A stretch of DNA of 31,881 nucleotides from JBEKHI01 sp050012355. Lineage in GTDB: Bacteria; Actinomycetota; Actinomycetes; Streptosporangiales; Streptosporangiaceae. Below the pieces are notes generated by a model. It did no database searches. It saw only the letters and a program-made list of their open reading frames with translations, and was not told where the DNA came from. Position 1 is the first letter of the stretch. The number at the start of each line of letters is the position of its first letter. The position numbers and the translations under genes are program-made. Shown here piece by piece: positions 13,420 to 21,885 of the stretch. The DNA is taken from contig JBEKHI010000039.1 in the NCBI GenBank assembly GCA_050012355.1, positions 1 through 31,881 on the forward strand. Direction: 5' to 3'.

Positions 13420-14670
13420 CTAACCGAGATACCGGGCTAGCGCGAGATCCGTGAGGCCGGTGGAATTGTCTTCTGAATACCCGACGACGACGATGTCCCC
13501 GTTGGGCTGGATGAGGACCGCGGATGCCCCCTCGTCGCCCTGGATCGTGGTGAGCACCGTGCCGTTGTTGCCGAAGCTGGAGTCCAGGCTCCCGTTGGTG
13601 TCGACCCTGGCGAGGCCGAAGACCGAGGTGCTGAAGTTGTACTGTGCTCCGGCGACCACGATCTGGCCGTTGGGCTGGACCGCCACCGCCCCGGCCGTGT
13701 CCTCCAGGTTGCTGAGAGTCGTCGTGTCGGAGTAGTTGAACGGACCGGTCGACGCGGCAACAGTGCCGCCGGCGTTGAATAGCTGAACCTCGACGTCGAT
13801 GTTGTGCTTGGCGATCTCGTCGCTGCTGCCGATCACGTACTGCCCGCTGGACTCGAACACCGCGGAACCGCTCTGCGAGCTGGCCGTGATGGGCTCGGGC
13901 GTGACGGCGGAATCGAGCTGGCCAGTCGCGCTGTACTCGAGATCGCCCGGTAGCACGAAGATGTCTCCGCTGGCATCCTCGCCAACCGCGGAGAAGTTGC
14001 CCTCGCTCAGGTTGGTCACCTGGCCGTCGGCTCCGAAGGTCGTATCGATCGTGCCGTTCGTGGTGAACCGCGCCATCGCGGCTTCGGGCGGCGCGTGGTA
14101 GGAGTTGAGCAGGGCCTCACCGGCGACCAGTATGTCCCCGTTGGACTGCACCAGGATGGAGTCGGGTCCTTGGACGTCCGAGTTGGCGAACGCTGTGCTG
14201 GCCACCCCGTCGGTGCCGAAGGTCGTGTCGATTGAGCCGGTGGCGTTGTACCGGACGACCGCGAAGGACCCGCCTGTCCCGTTGGGCGCCGTCTCTTCGG
14301 CGGCCACGACGATCTCACCGTTGGATTGCACCGCCAGCGTGACCCCAAAGAGGGAGCTGATCCCGGACGGCAACGCAGCGATCCCGTCGGTGCCGAACGT
14401 GGTGTCCAGTGTCCCGCTCGGCAGGTACCGCACTAGGCCGAAGTTCCCGGCGACCAAGATGTCGCCGTTAGATAGCAGGGCTGCCGAGGACGGCTCCGCC
14501 TCGATCTGGGAGCCACCGGAATTCAGCCCGAGATTCGTCAGGACGACGCCGTTGTTGCCAAATGTGGGGTCGAGGCTGCCCGCCGTCTGTGCGGAAGCAG
14601 CGGAGCCGAGCCCCAGCAGGGCGCCAGCTACTAGGGCGCCTGTGAGCACCGCTGGAATGAGTCTTTTCAC
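13420..14670 (-). CDS. Secreted delta-60-repeat protein
   Basis: A 416-residue exported protein starting at GTG 14670, with AAGGA six bases upstream. A Sec signal peptide (MKRLIPAVLTGALVAGALLG, then SAASAQ with an AxA-type site near residue 27) is followed by about six delta-60 units. Their hallmark is G-x-(L/I)-D-x-x-F-G-x-(N/D)-G: GSLDPTFGNNG, GTLDTTFGTDG, GSIDTTFGTDG, GTIDTTFGADG, a degenerate GQLDSAVTPEP and GSLDSSFGNNG. The alternating strand is NGDILVAG or NGQIVVAG. The repeats presumably build a propeller-like extracellular domain. No catalytic residues or anchor are seen, so it is probably released. Function is unknown. Confidence 0.85.
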   Translation of the reverse strand: MKRLIPAVLTGALVAGALLGLGSAASAQTAGSLDPTFGNNGVVLTNLGLNSGGSQIEAEPSSAALLSNGDILVAGNFGLVRYLPSGTLDTTFGTDGIAALPSGISSLFGVTLAVQSNGEIVVAAEETAPNGTGGSFAVVRYNATGSIDTTFGTDGVASTAFANSDVQGPDSILVQSNGDILVAGEALLNSYHAPPEAAMARFTTNGTIDTTFGADGQVTNLSEGNFSAVGEDASGDIFVLPGDLEYSATGQLDSAVTPEPITASSQSGSAVFESSGQYVIGSSDEIAKHNIDVEVQLFNAGGTVAASTGPFNYSDTTTLSNLEDTAGAVAVQPNGQIVVAGAQYNFSTSVFGLARVDTNGSLDSSFGNNGTVLTTIQGDEGASAVLIQPNGDIVVVGYSEDNSTGLTDLALARYLG

Positions 14671-14856
14671 GTGCTGTCCTTCCGACTGCCTGTGAGGTTT
14701 CCTTACGTCTGGGGCAGTCGGCGCCGCTCGCGGGGTCTGCGGGCGTCGCTCCCTAGTGAACCGTAGGCATGCCGGGCGAAGAGCGTCTTGAGTAGTCGGC
14801 TACCCAGATTGAACCGTTCGGGTACCCAGTACGTGTCCCAGATAGGAGCGGGGCCT

Positions 14857-14882
14857 AACTTGTCCTGCCCGCACGGCAAGTT
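14857..14882. promoter_or_regulatory. Inverted repeat upstream of the LAL regulator
   Basis: AACTTG (14857-14862) and CAAGTT (14877-14882), 14 bases apart, form a perfect interrupted dyad ending 23 bases before ATG 14906. It is a candidate operator, possibly for the LAL protein itself. No clear -35/-10 pair was identified. Confidence 0.35.
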
Positions 14883-14905
14883 GCTCTTAGGCGAAGGTGC
14901 CGAGT

Positions 14906-17461
14906 ATGTCGGCAATCGGGCGAAATCTTCCCGGGCACGACTGGCCGCTGACCGGCCGTGATGATGAGCTGACGCAGACCCGTGTGGCGCTTGAGGCCAG
15001 CGATTCAGCAGCTGTCGTGCTGGCGGGAGCTCCCGGGGTCGGGAAGACCCGGCTGCTCCGTGAGATCCTCGACCGCGCAGGGCACGGTGACTACATCGCG
15101 GCAACCCGGGCGGCCGCGTCCGTTCCCTTCGGGGCGCTGTCGCATCTGGTGGCGGGGATACCACGGACCGCGGGGCTCGAGCTGTGGCACCAGGTGGCCG
15201 ATCAGCTAGCCGCCCGTGCCTCGGGCCCGGGGTTCATTCTGGGCGTCGACGACGCTCACCTACTCGACGAGCCGTCGGCGGCCCTTCTGCATCAGCTCGT
15301 GGTACATGGGCGCGTGTCCGTGGCGGCAACGATACGAGCTGATGAACCCGCGCCGGATGCGGTGACCGCGTTGTGGAAAGACGGCCTGGCGCAGCGGATC
15401 ACCATCCGGCCACTGCCCGCTCCGGCAGTGGAGCAGTTGATAGGTCACGTACTCGGCCCGCACGTCGAAGGCCGTACCCGGCGGCACATTCGCGACATCA
15501 CCGCTGGTAATCCGCTGCTACTGCGTGAGCTGCTCAACGGCGCCCTTGAGGAAAAAGCGTTGGTCCAGAGCTACGAGGTCTGGCATTGGGTTACAGGACC
15601 GCGCTACGGTCCCTGCCTCATTCAGCTCGTCGAGCAGCGGCTCGCCGGGCTGTCGGAAGCGGCGCGGAGCGCACTGGAAGTGATCGCCTGCGGCGAGCCG
15701 GTGGCGGCGGCGGTGCTAGGCGATCTGGCCGACGGCGGGATGCTAGAACCGCGCGCGGTCGCCGAGGTCGATCGGGCCGGGCTCATCGCCCGGGAGCGTT
15801 CTGGAAGGCGCGAGCTGTTGTTGCCGGCTCACCCGCTCTACGGTGCAGTCGTCCGCGCCCTGGTGCCGCTTGATAGAGCTAGGCGGATTTGGGGGTGGCT
15901 TGCCGCCGCCGCCCAGCCGCGACCGGCCAGACGCCATGACGACAAGCTGCGGGTAGCCTCCTGGCGGCTGGACGCCGGGACTGCTCAGGACCGGACGGAA
16001 CAGATCGCCGCCGCGGATCAGGCAATGTTCGCCGGAGACCTCAGCATGGCCGAACGGTTCATCCGCGCGGCGGGATCAGCCGCCCCTCGTTTCGCACTCG
16101 CGAGGGTGCTCACGTGGCAAGGACGGCACGCGGAAGCCCTGGTGGCACTAGAGGATGGCCGAGGCGAGTGGGCTGTCATGCGCGCCTGGAACTGGTACTG
16201 GAGCGGCGGTGGGCTGTCCACGGCGCTGGCCGCCATTGGTCCGGCTTTCGCAGATTCGCGTTCGGTCGCCGATGGCACGAGGGCGTGGCTGCTGCTGTTC
16301 TCCGGTCAATGTGCCCGGGCCCTTGATGCCGTTTCGTCAGCGAGCGCCGATAGCGCACGGTTTACCCTGGCCGCCGCAGCCCTCGCCCGCGCGCTCGCTG
16401 GGCGTCCCGGGATGGCGATCAGGTGCTCAGCAGGGCGGAACCGGGTGATGCTCGGCTGGCCGGAGTGCCTGGCCCTGCTACTGCGCGGGGCGGTCGCCGA
16501 AGCGCGCACATTGGCCGAGGATGGATACGACGAGGCGGTCGAGCGTGAAGTCGACACTGGCGTGACGGCGGTCTGGGCCGTGTGCCGCGGCAAGGCCGCC
16601 CTGGCACAGGGGCAGCTCGCACCGGCAGAGGTTGCCTTTCGTGAGGCCGCCATGCTCCTGGATGAGCGAGATAACTATCAGTTCTCGCGATATGTACTGG
16701 CCGAACTGGCCTCGGTCTTCGCGCACGCGGGCGACGCGTCGGCGGCGCGGGAGTGGATGAACCGCTCGGATGCCCGGCGGTGTCCAGCCAACCGGCTGTT
16801 CGAGCCGTGGGTAGAGCTCAAACGCGCGTGGGTGATGGCGGCCGAGGGGGATCTTTCCGCCGCGGCCGGCCAGGCTTGCCGCGCCGCAGGACTGGCTCGC
16901 GCCGCGGGTCAGCACGCGGTAGAAGCGGAGGCTCTGTATGATTCCGTGCGATTCGGCTCCTCCTGGACGGCTACGGTGCGCTTGGCCGAGCTGGCACCGG
17001 AGCTTAACGGTGCGCTCGGCACCGTCCTGTCTGACGCGGCCCAGGCTTTCGCCTCGCAGGATGGCCACCGTCTCGATAGCGTCGCCGACGCGTTCGGTCG
17101 CATAGGTCTCCTGCTGCACGCGGCGGAAGCCGCGGGCGCGGCCACCCGTTCCCATCAGGTCGGTGGACGGGCCGCGCTAGCGAGTGCTTCCCGGCGGCAG
17201 CTGACCCTGCTCATTGAGGCTTGCCCCGATGCCCGGACACCGCTGCTGAGAATCGCCGGTGCCGAGACGACTCCCGCGCTTACCCGGCGAGAGCAGCAGA
17301 TCGCGCTCATGGCATCGTCCGGGCTGTCGAGCAGGGACATCGCAGCGAAGCTGAATCTGTCTGTACGGACCATCGGCAATCATCTGGGCCATGCCTACGC
17401 CAAGCTCGGGATCAGCGGCCGGAACGAACTCGCCAGCAGCTTCGAGCGCGGTGGCCGGTAG
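14906..17461 (+). CDS. LAL-type LuxR-family ATPase regulator
   Basis: About 851 residues. I choose ATG 14906 because GAAGG lies eight bases before it; the in-frame GTG 14897 overlaps that SD. The AAA/STAND ATPase module is N-terminal: Walker A GAPGVGKT at 41-48, Walker B FILGVDDAHLLDE near 110. The central part is a helical TPR-like region rich in Ala/Arg. The C-terminal LuxR HTH reads LTRREQQIALMASSGLSSRD with AAKLNLSVRTIGNHLGHAYAKL. Such large ATP-binding LuxR proteins often activate secondary-metabolite or sugar genes; no such cluster is adjacent, so the target is unknown. Confidence 0.93.
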   Translation: MSAIGRNLPGHDWPLTGRDDELTQTRVALEASDSAAVVLAGAPGVGKTRLLREILDRAGHGDYIAATRAAASVPFGALSHLVAGIPRTAGLELWHQVADQLAARASGPGFILGVDDAHLLDEPSAALLHQLVVHGRVSVAATIRADEPAPDAVTALWKDGLAQRITIRPLPAPAVEQLIGHVLGPHVEGRTRRHIRDITAGNPLLLRELLNGALEEKALVQSYEVWHWVTGPRYGPCLIQLVEQRLAGLSEAARSALEVIACGEPVAAAVLGDLADGGMLEPRAVAEVDRAGLIARERSGRRELLLPAHPLYGAVVRALVPLDRARRIWGWLAAAAQPRPARRHDDKLRVASWRLDAGTAQDRTEQIAAADQAMFAGDLSMAERFIRAAGSAAPRFALARVLTWQGRHAEALVALEDGRGEWAVMRAWNWYWSGGGLSTALAAIGPAFADSRSVADGTRAWLLLFSGQCARALDAVSSASADSARFTLAAAALARALAGRPGMAIRCSAGRNRVMLGWPECLALLLRGAVAEARTLAEDGYDEAVEREVDTGVTAVWAVCRGKAALAQGQLAPAEVAFREAAMLLDERDNYQFSRYVLAELASVFAHAGDASAAREWMNRSDARRCPANRLFEPWVELKRAWVMAAEGDLSAAAGQACRAAGLARAAGQHAVEAEALYDSVRFGSSWTATVRLAELAPELNGALGTVLSDAAQAFASQDGHRLDSVADAFGRIGLLLHAAEAAGAATRSHQVGGRAALASASRRQLTLLIEACPDARTPLLRIAGAETTPALTRREQQIALMASSGLSSRDIAAKLNLSVRTIGNHLGHAYAKLGISGRNELASSFERGGR

Positions 17462-17532
17462 GCGGGTGGAGACCTCGGGCGGAGGGCGAAAAGCCTTAGG
17501 CGGGTCTCGCGGGTTCTGGCAGGGTAGGTCTC

Positions 17533-18291
17533 ATGGCTGACCTCTACCATGGCCTCGCCGCCGACTACGACTGGATATTCGACGACCTGACGCTGGACCA
17601 CGGCTACGCGATCAACGCGCCCGGGCCGGCTCGCCTGCTACAGCGGATCGATCCGGCTAGCACCGTGCTCGACGCGGCCTGCGGGACGGGGATCGATGCG
17701 GCGGCGCTTGCCCGCCGTGGTTTCAGCGTGCGGGCGGCCGATGGAAGCCAGGCCATGGTCGAGGCCGCAGCGGCGCGGTTCCGGCGTGAGGGACTGACGA
17801 TACCGCTGCAGCATTGTCGGTGGACGGATCTTCCCGCCGCCATCGGCGAGCGGTTCGACGTCGTGCTCTGTACCGGCAACGCGCTGGTGCACGCCGGCGG
17901 GCGCGATGCGATGGTCGAGGCGCTGATCGCGTTGCGGCGGATGGCACGCCCGGGAGGGCATGTGGTGATCGACTCCCGTAACTGGGAGAAGCTCCATGGC
18001 GAGCGCCGGATTGTGCAGGTCATGGACCGGGCGAGGATGCGCGGAGGACGAAGATGCGTCGTCCTCTATGCCTGGGAGGTGCCGGCCCGGCTTGACGAGG
18101 AGCACATCGCTCACATCGTGTTCCTCCACGAGGAAGGCGACCGGATCGAGCCGCACGAATATCAGGTCTCGTTCCGTCCCTTCACGATTGGTGAACTGAG
18201 GAAACGGCTCGAGATCGCAGGATTGCGGGAAGTCGACACCGATTATGACCAGACCACTGACCGGTATGACGTGATCGCGGTGGCGACCTAA
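17533..18291 (+). CDS. Class I SAM-dependent methyltransferase
   Basis: A 252-residue Rossmann methyltransferase. Motif I is VLDAACGTGIDAAALARRG at about residues 43-61; motif II is VRAADGSQAMVEAA. The later DVVLCTGNALVHA and MARPGGHVVIDSRNWEKL match the glycine/sarcosine N-methyltransferase-like subgroup, which often has NxLxH and DxRN segments. The acceptor cannot be assigned. It lies 71 bp after the LAL gene on the same strand and may be cotranscribed. Only a weak SD precedes ATG 17533. Confidence 0.85.
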   Translation: MADLYHGLAADYDWIFDDLTLDHGYAINAPGPARLLQRIDPASTVLDAACGTGIDAAALARRGFSVRAADGSQAMVEAAAARFRREGLTIPLQHCRWTDLPAAIGERFDVVLCTGNALVHAGGRDAMVEALIALRRMARPGGHVVIDSRNWEKLHGERRIVQVMDRARMRGGRRCVVLYAWEVPARLDEEHIAHIVFLHEEGDRIEPHEYQVSFRPFTIGELRKRLEIAGLREVDTDYDQTTDRYDVIAVAT

Positions 18292-18352
18292 CACCGGGAC
18301 GCGCATCCCGTGACTCGCGACTTGAGGGCAACGTCCGATTCATCACGATAGA

Positions 18353-20203
18353 GTGCTCGCGGTGGATATTCAGTCTTTGTCGCCAGAGGACCCCCGGTCG
18401 CTGGGCCGATACGAGCTACTCGGACGGCTCGGGCGGGGAGCCCAGGGGATTGTTTTTCTCGCACGTGACCCGGCCAACGGCACCCAGGTCGCGGTCAAAC
18501 TGCTGCGTGCGCACTTGGACGGCGACGATGCCGCGCGTTTGCGGTTCTTGCGGGAGGTCGCGGCCGCCAAACGCGTCGCGCAGTTCTGCACGGCCCAGGT
18601 GCTCGACGCCAACGTGGCTGGCAACCAGCCATACATCGTCAGCGAGTACATACCCGGCCCGTCGCTGGCGGAGGTCATCCGCTCCGACGGCCCGCGCGCC
18701 GGGGGCGCGCTTGACCGGCTCGCGATCAACACCGCCGCCGCGCTTGGCGCGATCCACCACGTCGGCGTCGTTCATCGCGATTTCAAGGCCGCCAACGTCC
18801 TGCTGGGTCCGGACGGGCCCGTGGTCATCGACTTTGGGGTCGCCAAGGCGCTCGGCACCGTCGAGCAGCAGCTGACGCTGACCGGCCAGCAGGTCGGCAC
18901 GCCCGCCTACATGGCACCCGAGCAGTTTAAAGACGACCCGGTCGGACCCGAGACTGACATCTTCGCGTGGGGTGCGACGATGGTCTTCGCCGCGACCGGC
19001 ACCCTCCCGTTCGGCGACGGATCGGTCGCGTCCGTCATGTACCGGATCCTCAACGAGGCCCCCGATCTGGGCGGGCTGTACGGCCCGATGCGCGATCTGG
19101 TCGCGGCGTGCCTGGCGAAGGACCCGGCCGCCAGGCCTACCGCCCGGCAGATCGTGGATCGGCTGATGAGCACGGGGAACGTCCCGGAGCCGACGGCCGC
19201 CGAGGCGATGGCCCCGGCCCAGCAGGTCGGCGACTTGATGCCCGGCGCCGGTGGGGCCTTGTACACGATCGACCCACTGCACAACGTCCACATGCGGCAG
19301 GACTCCGTGTCGTTGATGCCCGCGGGCGGGCCCACGGTCCGCGGTCGGCTGCGCGGAAGGCCGCGCGTTCCCCGGGCTGCCCTCATCGCGACGGCCGTCG
19401 TCATCGTGCTGGCCGGTGGCGCCGTCGTGGGGCTCAAGGCGTTTGCCTCCCCGGGCCCGCATCACACCGCGGCTGACGCGGTGGCCGTTCGCACCCCCAC
19501 CCCCACCCCCTCGGCCAAGCCCAAGGCCAGTCCCAAGGCCAGTCCCGCGAGCACGGGAACCAGCCAGGCCGACTCCTCCGGCGTCAGCACCGTCTCCGGG
19601 GCGAACGGCCCCACGAGCACGACCCACTACGACGTCGCCAGCTTCAACCCCAACACACTCGCCCCGGTGGGCGAGACGGCGAACATCCCCTACTTCGAGC
19701 CGGTAAAAGGCGACTGGGGTTGGCTGGCGGACGTCCACCACTGCCAGGTCATCGGCAGCAACGGGACCACGGAGGGGGTCATCTGCCTCGATCTCCTCGA
19801 GGGCAACTCTGACGGCGGGACGACCTGGTACACCCCGGCTCTGACCGCCTACTGCCAGACCATCTCGACCGGCGACGATGTGCAGTGCGCCAACATCACC
19901 GGACACTTCGGCATGTACAGCGCGACTGGTGTTCAAGAGGCGCCCAAGCAGTACGGCTGGTGCGGTCATTCGGCTCGCAACCCGTGTTACTCCGGCAAGA
20001 ACTACTTCGTCGAAACCGACTCTTCTTCGTGGATGACGGTGACCGCGGCCGCCGCTGACTCCTGCCAGGGTAAGAGCGGGGCGGGCACCGACTGCGAGAT
20101 CTACCCCTACGCGTACGCGGGCATCGACATCGAGCTCCCCGGAACCGACAAGAACGTGACCCTGGGCGCGAACTACAAGGGCGCCGACGCGATCGGGTAC
20201 TAG
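18353..20203 (+). CDS. Receptor-type Ser/Thr protein kinase with Cys-rich exported domain
   Basis: A 616-residue PknB-like kinase. The catalytic domain (about 20-272) has G-loop LGRGAQGIVF, K49 in VAVKLL, E68 in the C-helix, HRDFKAANV (D143), DFG (D160) and GTPAYMAPE, so it looks active. A juxtamembrane linker, a TM helix (about 342-361) and a Pro/Thr/Lys-rich spacer follow. The exported part (about 425-616) carries about nine Cys and many Trp/Tyr and matches no family I recognise, although it should be the sensor. The start is GTG 18353 or GTG 18362; no SD is present, and TTGAGG at 18322-18327 may be the -35 of a leaderless transcript. Confidence 0.92.
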   Translation: MLAVDIQSLSPEDPRSLGRYELLGRLGRGAQGIVFLARDPANGTQVAVKLLRAHLDGDDAARLRFLREVAAAKRVAQFCTAQVLDANVAGNQPYIVSEYIPGPSLAEVIRSDGPRAGGALDRLAINTAAALGAIHHVGVVHRDFKAANVLLGPDGPVVIDFGVAKALGTVEQQLTLTGQQVGTPAYMAPEQFKDDPVGPETDIFAWGATMVFAATGTLPFGDGSVASVMYRILNEAPDLGGLYGPMRDLVAACLAKDPAARPTARQIVDRLMSTGNVPEPTAAEAMAPAQQVGDLMPGAGGALYTIDPLHNVHMRQDSVSLMPAGGPTVRGRLRGRPRVPRAALIATAVVIVLAGGAVVGLKAFASPGPHHTAADAVAVRTPTPTPSAKPKASPKASPASTGTSQADSSGVSTVSGANGPTSTTHYDVASFNPNTLAPVGETANIPYFEPVKGDWGWLADVHHCQVIGSNGTTEGVICLDLLEGNSDGGTTWYTPALTAYCQTISTGDDVQCANITGHFGMYSATGVQEAPKQYGWCGHSARNPCYSGKNYFVETDSSSWMTVTAAAADSCQGKSGAGTDCEIYPYAYAGIDIELPGTDKNVTLGANYKGADAIGY

Positions 20204-20210
20204 GCGTATT

Positions 20211-20285
20211 TAAGAAGTGCGTGCGTTGGAGTATGGCGTCGCGGAGGACGGTGAGTTTGTCGTAGCGGGCGGCTGCGGCGGGTCC
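20211..20285 (-). pseudogene. Transposase 3' remnant (IS5-like)
   Basis: On the minus strand AAARYDKLTVLRDAILQRTH is encoded just beyond the kinase stop. The RYDKL signature followed by about 15 residues is the usual C-terminal end of IS5/IS4-type transposases in actinomycetes. Nothing upstream (20286-20635) continues the protein and there is no in-frame start. This is a short scar of a deleted insertion sequence. The assignment rests on one short motif. Confidence 0.45.
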
Positions 20286-20635
20286 GCTTATGACACCAAC
20301 ACGAAAAAAGATGGTGCATGCGCGCCACAGTGCGTATCGCGTGCTCTTCCTGTGGAAGCATCTGGGGCTGATGTGATGCGAGGACCACACGAGGCTAGTG
20401 TTCTCCGCCCGGCGCACTCGGCAACCCCAGCGATGGGCCATCGATAGCCGAATAACGCCATCGATGGCCCATCGATGGCCCATCGATGGGGCTGGTGCCA
20501 CGGACCGGCCCGCGCAGCTGACCGGTATGCGCCTTTTGCCGTAGTGCACGGATCGCGGGTGCGACACACAGCAAACTCATGTTGCTTTGGAATGTTGCCT
20601 GAGTTCTTCGGTATCACGTCGTAACCGGTCTAGCC
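20286..20635. other. Non-coding scar region
   Basis: Between the transposase remnant and the secreted-protein fragment no frame shows a domain or credible composition. It contains the CCATCGATGG array (20438-20489). I see no terminal inverted repeats or target duplication that would define a complete mobile element. Confidence 0.5.
20438..20489. repeat. Tandem array of the palindrome CCATCGATGG
   Basis: CCATCGATGG occurs three times in perfect tandem with an 11-bp period (20458-20467, 20469-20478, 20480-20489). A one-mismatch copy, CCATCGATAG, lies at 20438-20447. Each 10-mer is its own reverse complement. The 11-bp spacing puts successive sites on nearly the same face of the helix. Confidence 0.8.
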
Positions 20636-20959
20636 TTGCTGCACTGGAACGGTAAGACGTGGCAGACGGTCGCCAAGAACGCGGCGGACTATCCCTTCGC
20701 CCACGCGCTCACTTATGACGGGCATGGCGGCTTGTGGCTGACGGCCCTTTCATCGGGCGCTTCCAGCACGGAGTACATCGTGCACTACACCGGCGGGCGG
20801 TGGACCCAGCAGGCACTCCCGGCGTTCACGGGATACGCGGGTGCCTCGGTAGGAACGCTGGCCCTTATTCCCGGCACCGAGTCGCTGTGGGGCCTGGGCG
20901 GGCTCACGCCGAATGGTGGCGGCATCGGCGAGAACGCGATCTTCAAGTACGGGCCCTGA
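20636..20959 (+). pseudogene. C-terminal fragment of a secreted WNG-repeat protein
   Basis: A 107-residue frame beginning at a TTG right after an in-frame TAG. It reads LLHWNGKTWQTV, then DGHGGLWLTAL, EYIVHYTGGRWTQQALP, LALIPGTESLWGLGG and finally GAIFKYGP-like NAIFKYGP. This looks like the last propeller-type repeats of a larger exported actinobacterial protein, or of a kinase exported domain. No start, SD or signal peptide is present and an IS remnant lies upstream, so it is probably a truncated gene. Confidence 0.6.
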
Positions 20960-20995
20960 CGGCTCCTGAGTGATCGATACACAGACCGTGGGCGG

Positions 20996-21835
20996 TTACG
21001 GCTGCGGCTTGGTGGCGCGGGTGGCGAGGTAACCGGGCAGGTACCGAGCCGTGGCGTCCGCGTGATGCGGAGCTTCGGCCAGGTGGGTGAGGGTGAAGCC
21101 GGCGGCGAGCTGGCCGCCGATCTGCTCGGTGAGCGAGTGGCTGTACTCGATCGGTCCGGTCCCGTAGGAGCTCAGCCGCTCGGCGTCCGGCAGGTCGAGG
21201 GTAGTGAACGGGAGCCGGTGGCGGACTACGAGCTCGCCCAGCCCATCCAGCGCCGCGATGTCGAAGATGAAGACGTCAGGGTTCATGAACCCAGCCAGCA
21301 GGATCCCGCCTGGGCGCAGCACGCGGAACGATTCCCGCCAGACCGGCGCCAGATCAGGGCAGAACACGTTCGACACCGGGTTGAAGACGACATCGAAGCT
21401 GGCATCGGGAAACACGCTCAGGTCCCGCATGTCGCCGAGCACGGTGCGGATGGCCAGTCCCTCCCGGGCGGCCACCTCCTCGTCGCGGCTCAGCTGCCGT
21501 GGCGAGTTGTCGAACACGGTCACAGCCGCACCCGCTGCCGCGAGCACCGGCCCCTGCTGCCCCCCGCCAGAAGCCAGGCCCAGCACCGCCGCACCGGCCA
21601 GATCAGCCGGGAACCAGTCGCGTGGCACTGGCTCGTATCCGATCAGGACGACCGACCAGTCCCCGGCCCGTGCCCGGGCGATGACCTCGGGTCCGACCGG
21701 CCGGGTCCACTCGTTATCGTTTTCCGCCTCGCGATCCCAAGCGGCGCGGTTATGCGCCACGGGATCAATGCTGCCCGCCACGACAGCACAGCCTAAGGGC
21801 CCTGACAACCCGGCCGCCAGTTGGGTTATCCCCAC
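20996..21835 (-). CDS. Class I SAM-dependent methyltransferase
   Basis: Up to 279 residues. The conserved start of this family is IDPVAHNRAAWDREAENDNE with WTRPV, so the true start may be the GTG at 21781 instead of GTG 21835; neither has a strong SD. Motif I is VLGLASGGGQQGPVLAAAGA, motif II VTVFDNSPRQLSRD, then VLGDMRDLSVFPDASFDVVF and the post-motif VLRPGGILLAGFMNP. It is a cytoplasmic methyltransferase of the type often annotated simply as SAM-dependent; the acceptor is unknown. It diverges from the serine hydrolase gene, 50-100 bp away. Confidence 0.85.
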   Translation of the reverse strand: MGITQLAAGLSGPLGCAVVAGSIDPVAHNRAAWDREAENDNEWTRPVGPEVIARARAGDWSVVLIGYEPVPRDWFPADLAGAAVLGLASGGGQQGPVLAAAGAAVTVFDNSPRQLSRDEEVAAREGLAIRTVLGDMRDLSVFPDASFDVVFNPVSNVFCPDLAPVWRESFRVLRPGGILLAGFMNPDVFIFDIAALDGLGELVVRHRLPFTTLDLPDAERLSSYGTGPIEYSHSLTEQIGGQLAAGFTLTHLAEAPHHADATARYLPGYLATRATKPQP

Positions 21836-21885
21836 CGGGCAGCCGGTGGCCGGCTGGATGGCCGGCAGCCCGTCATCCGGGTTCG

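Noticed and set aside
14703..15164. 153-residue minus ORF between the delta-60 gene and the LAL gene
   Set aside because: Pro/Arg/Ser-rich composition, mostly antisense to the LAL ATPase region, no SD or domain.
18416..19969. 517-residue minus-strand ORF opposite the Ser/Thr kinase
   Set aside because: It is an antisense shadow in very GC-rich DNA; no domain pattern, while the plus strand encodes a clear kinase.
20438..20489. CRISPR array
   Set aside because: The 11-bp period leaves no room for spacers and no cas genes are present.
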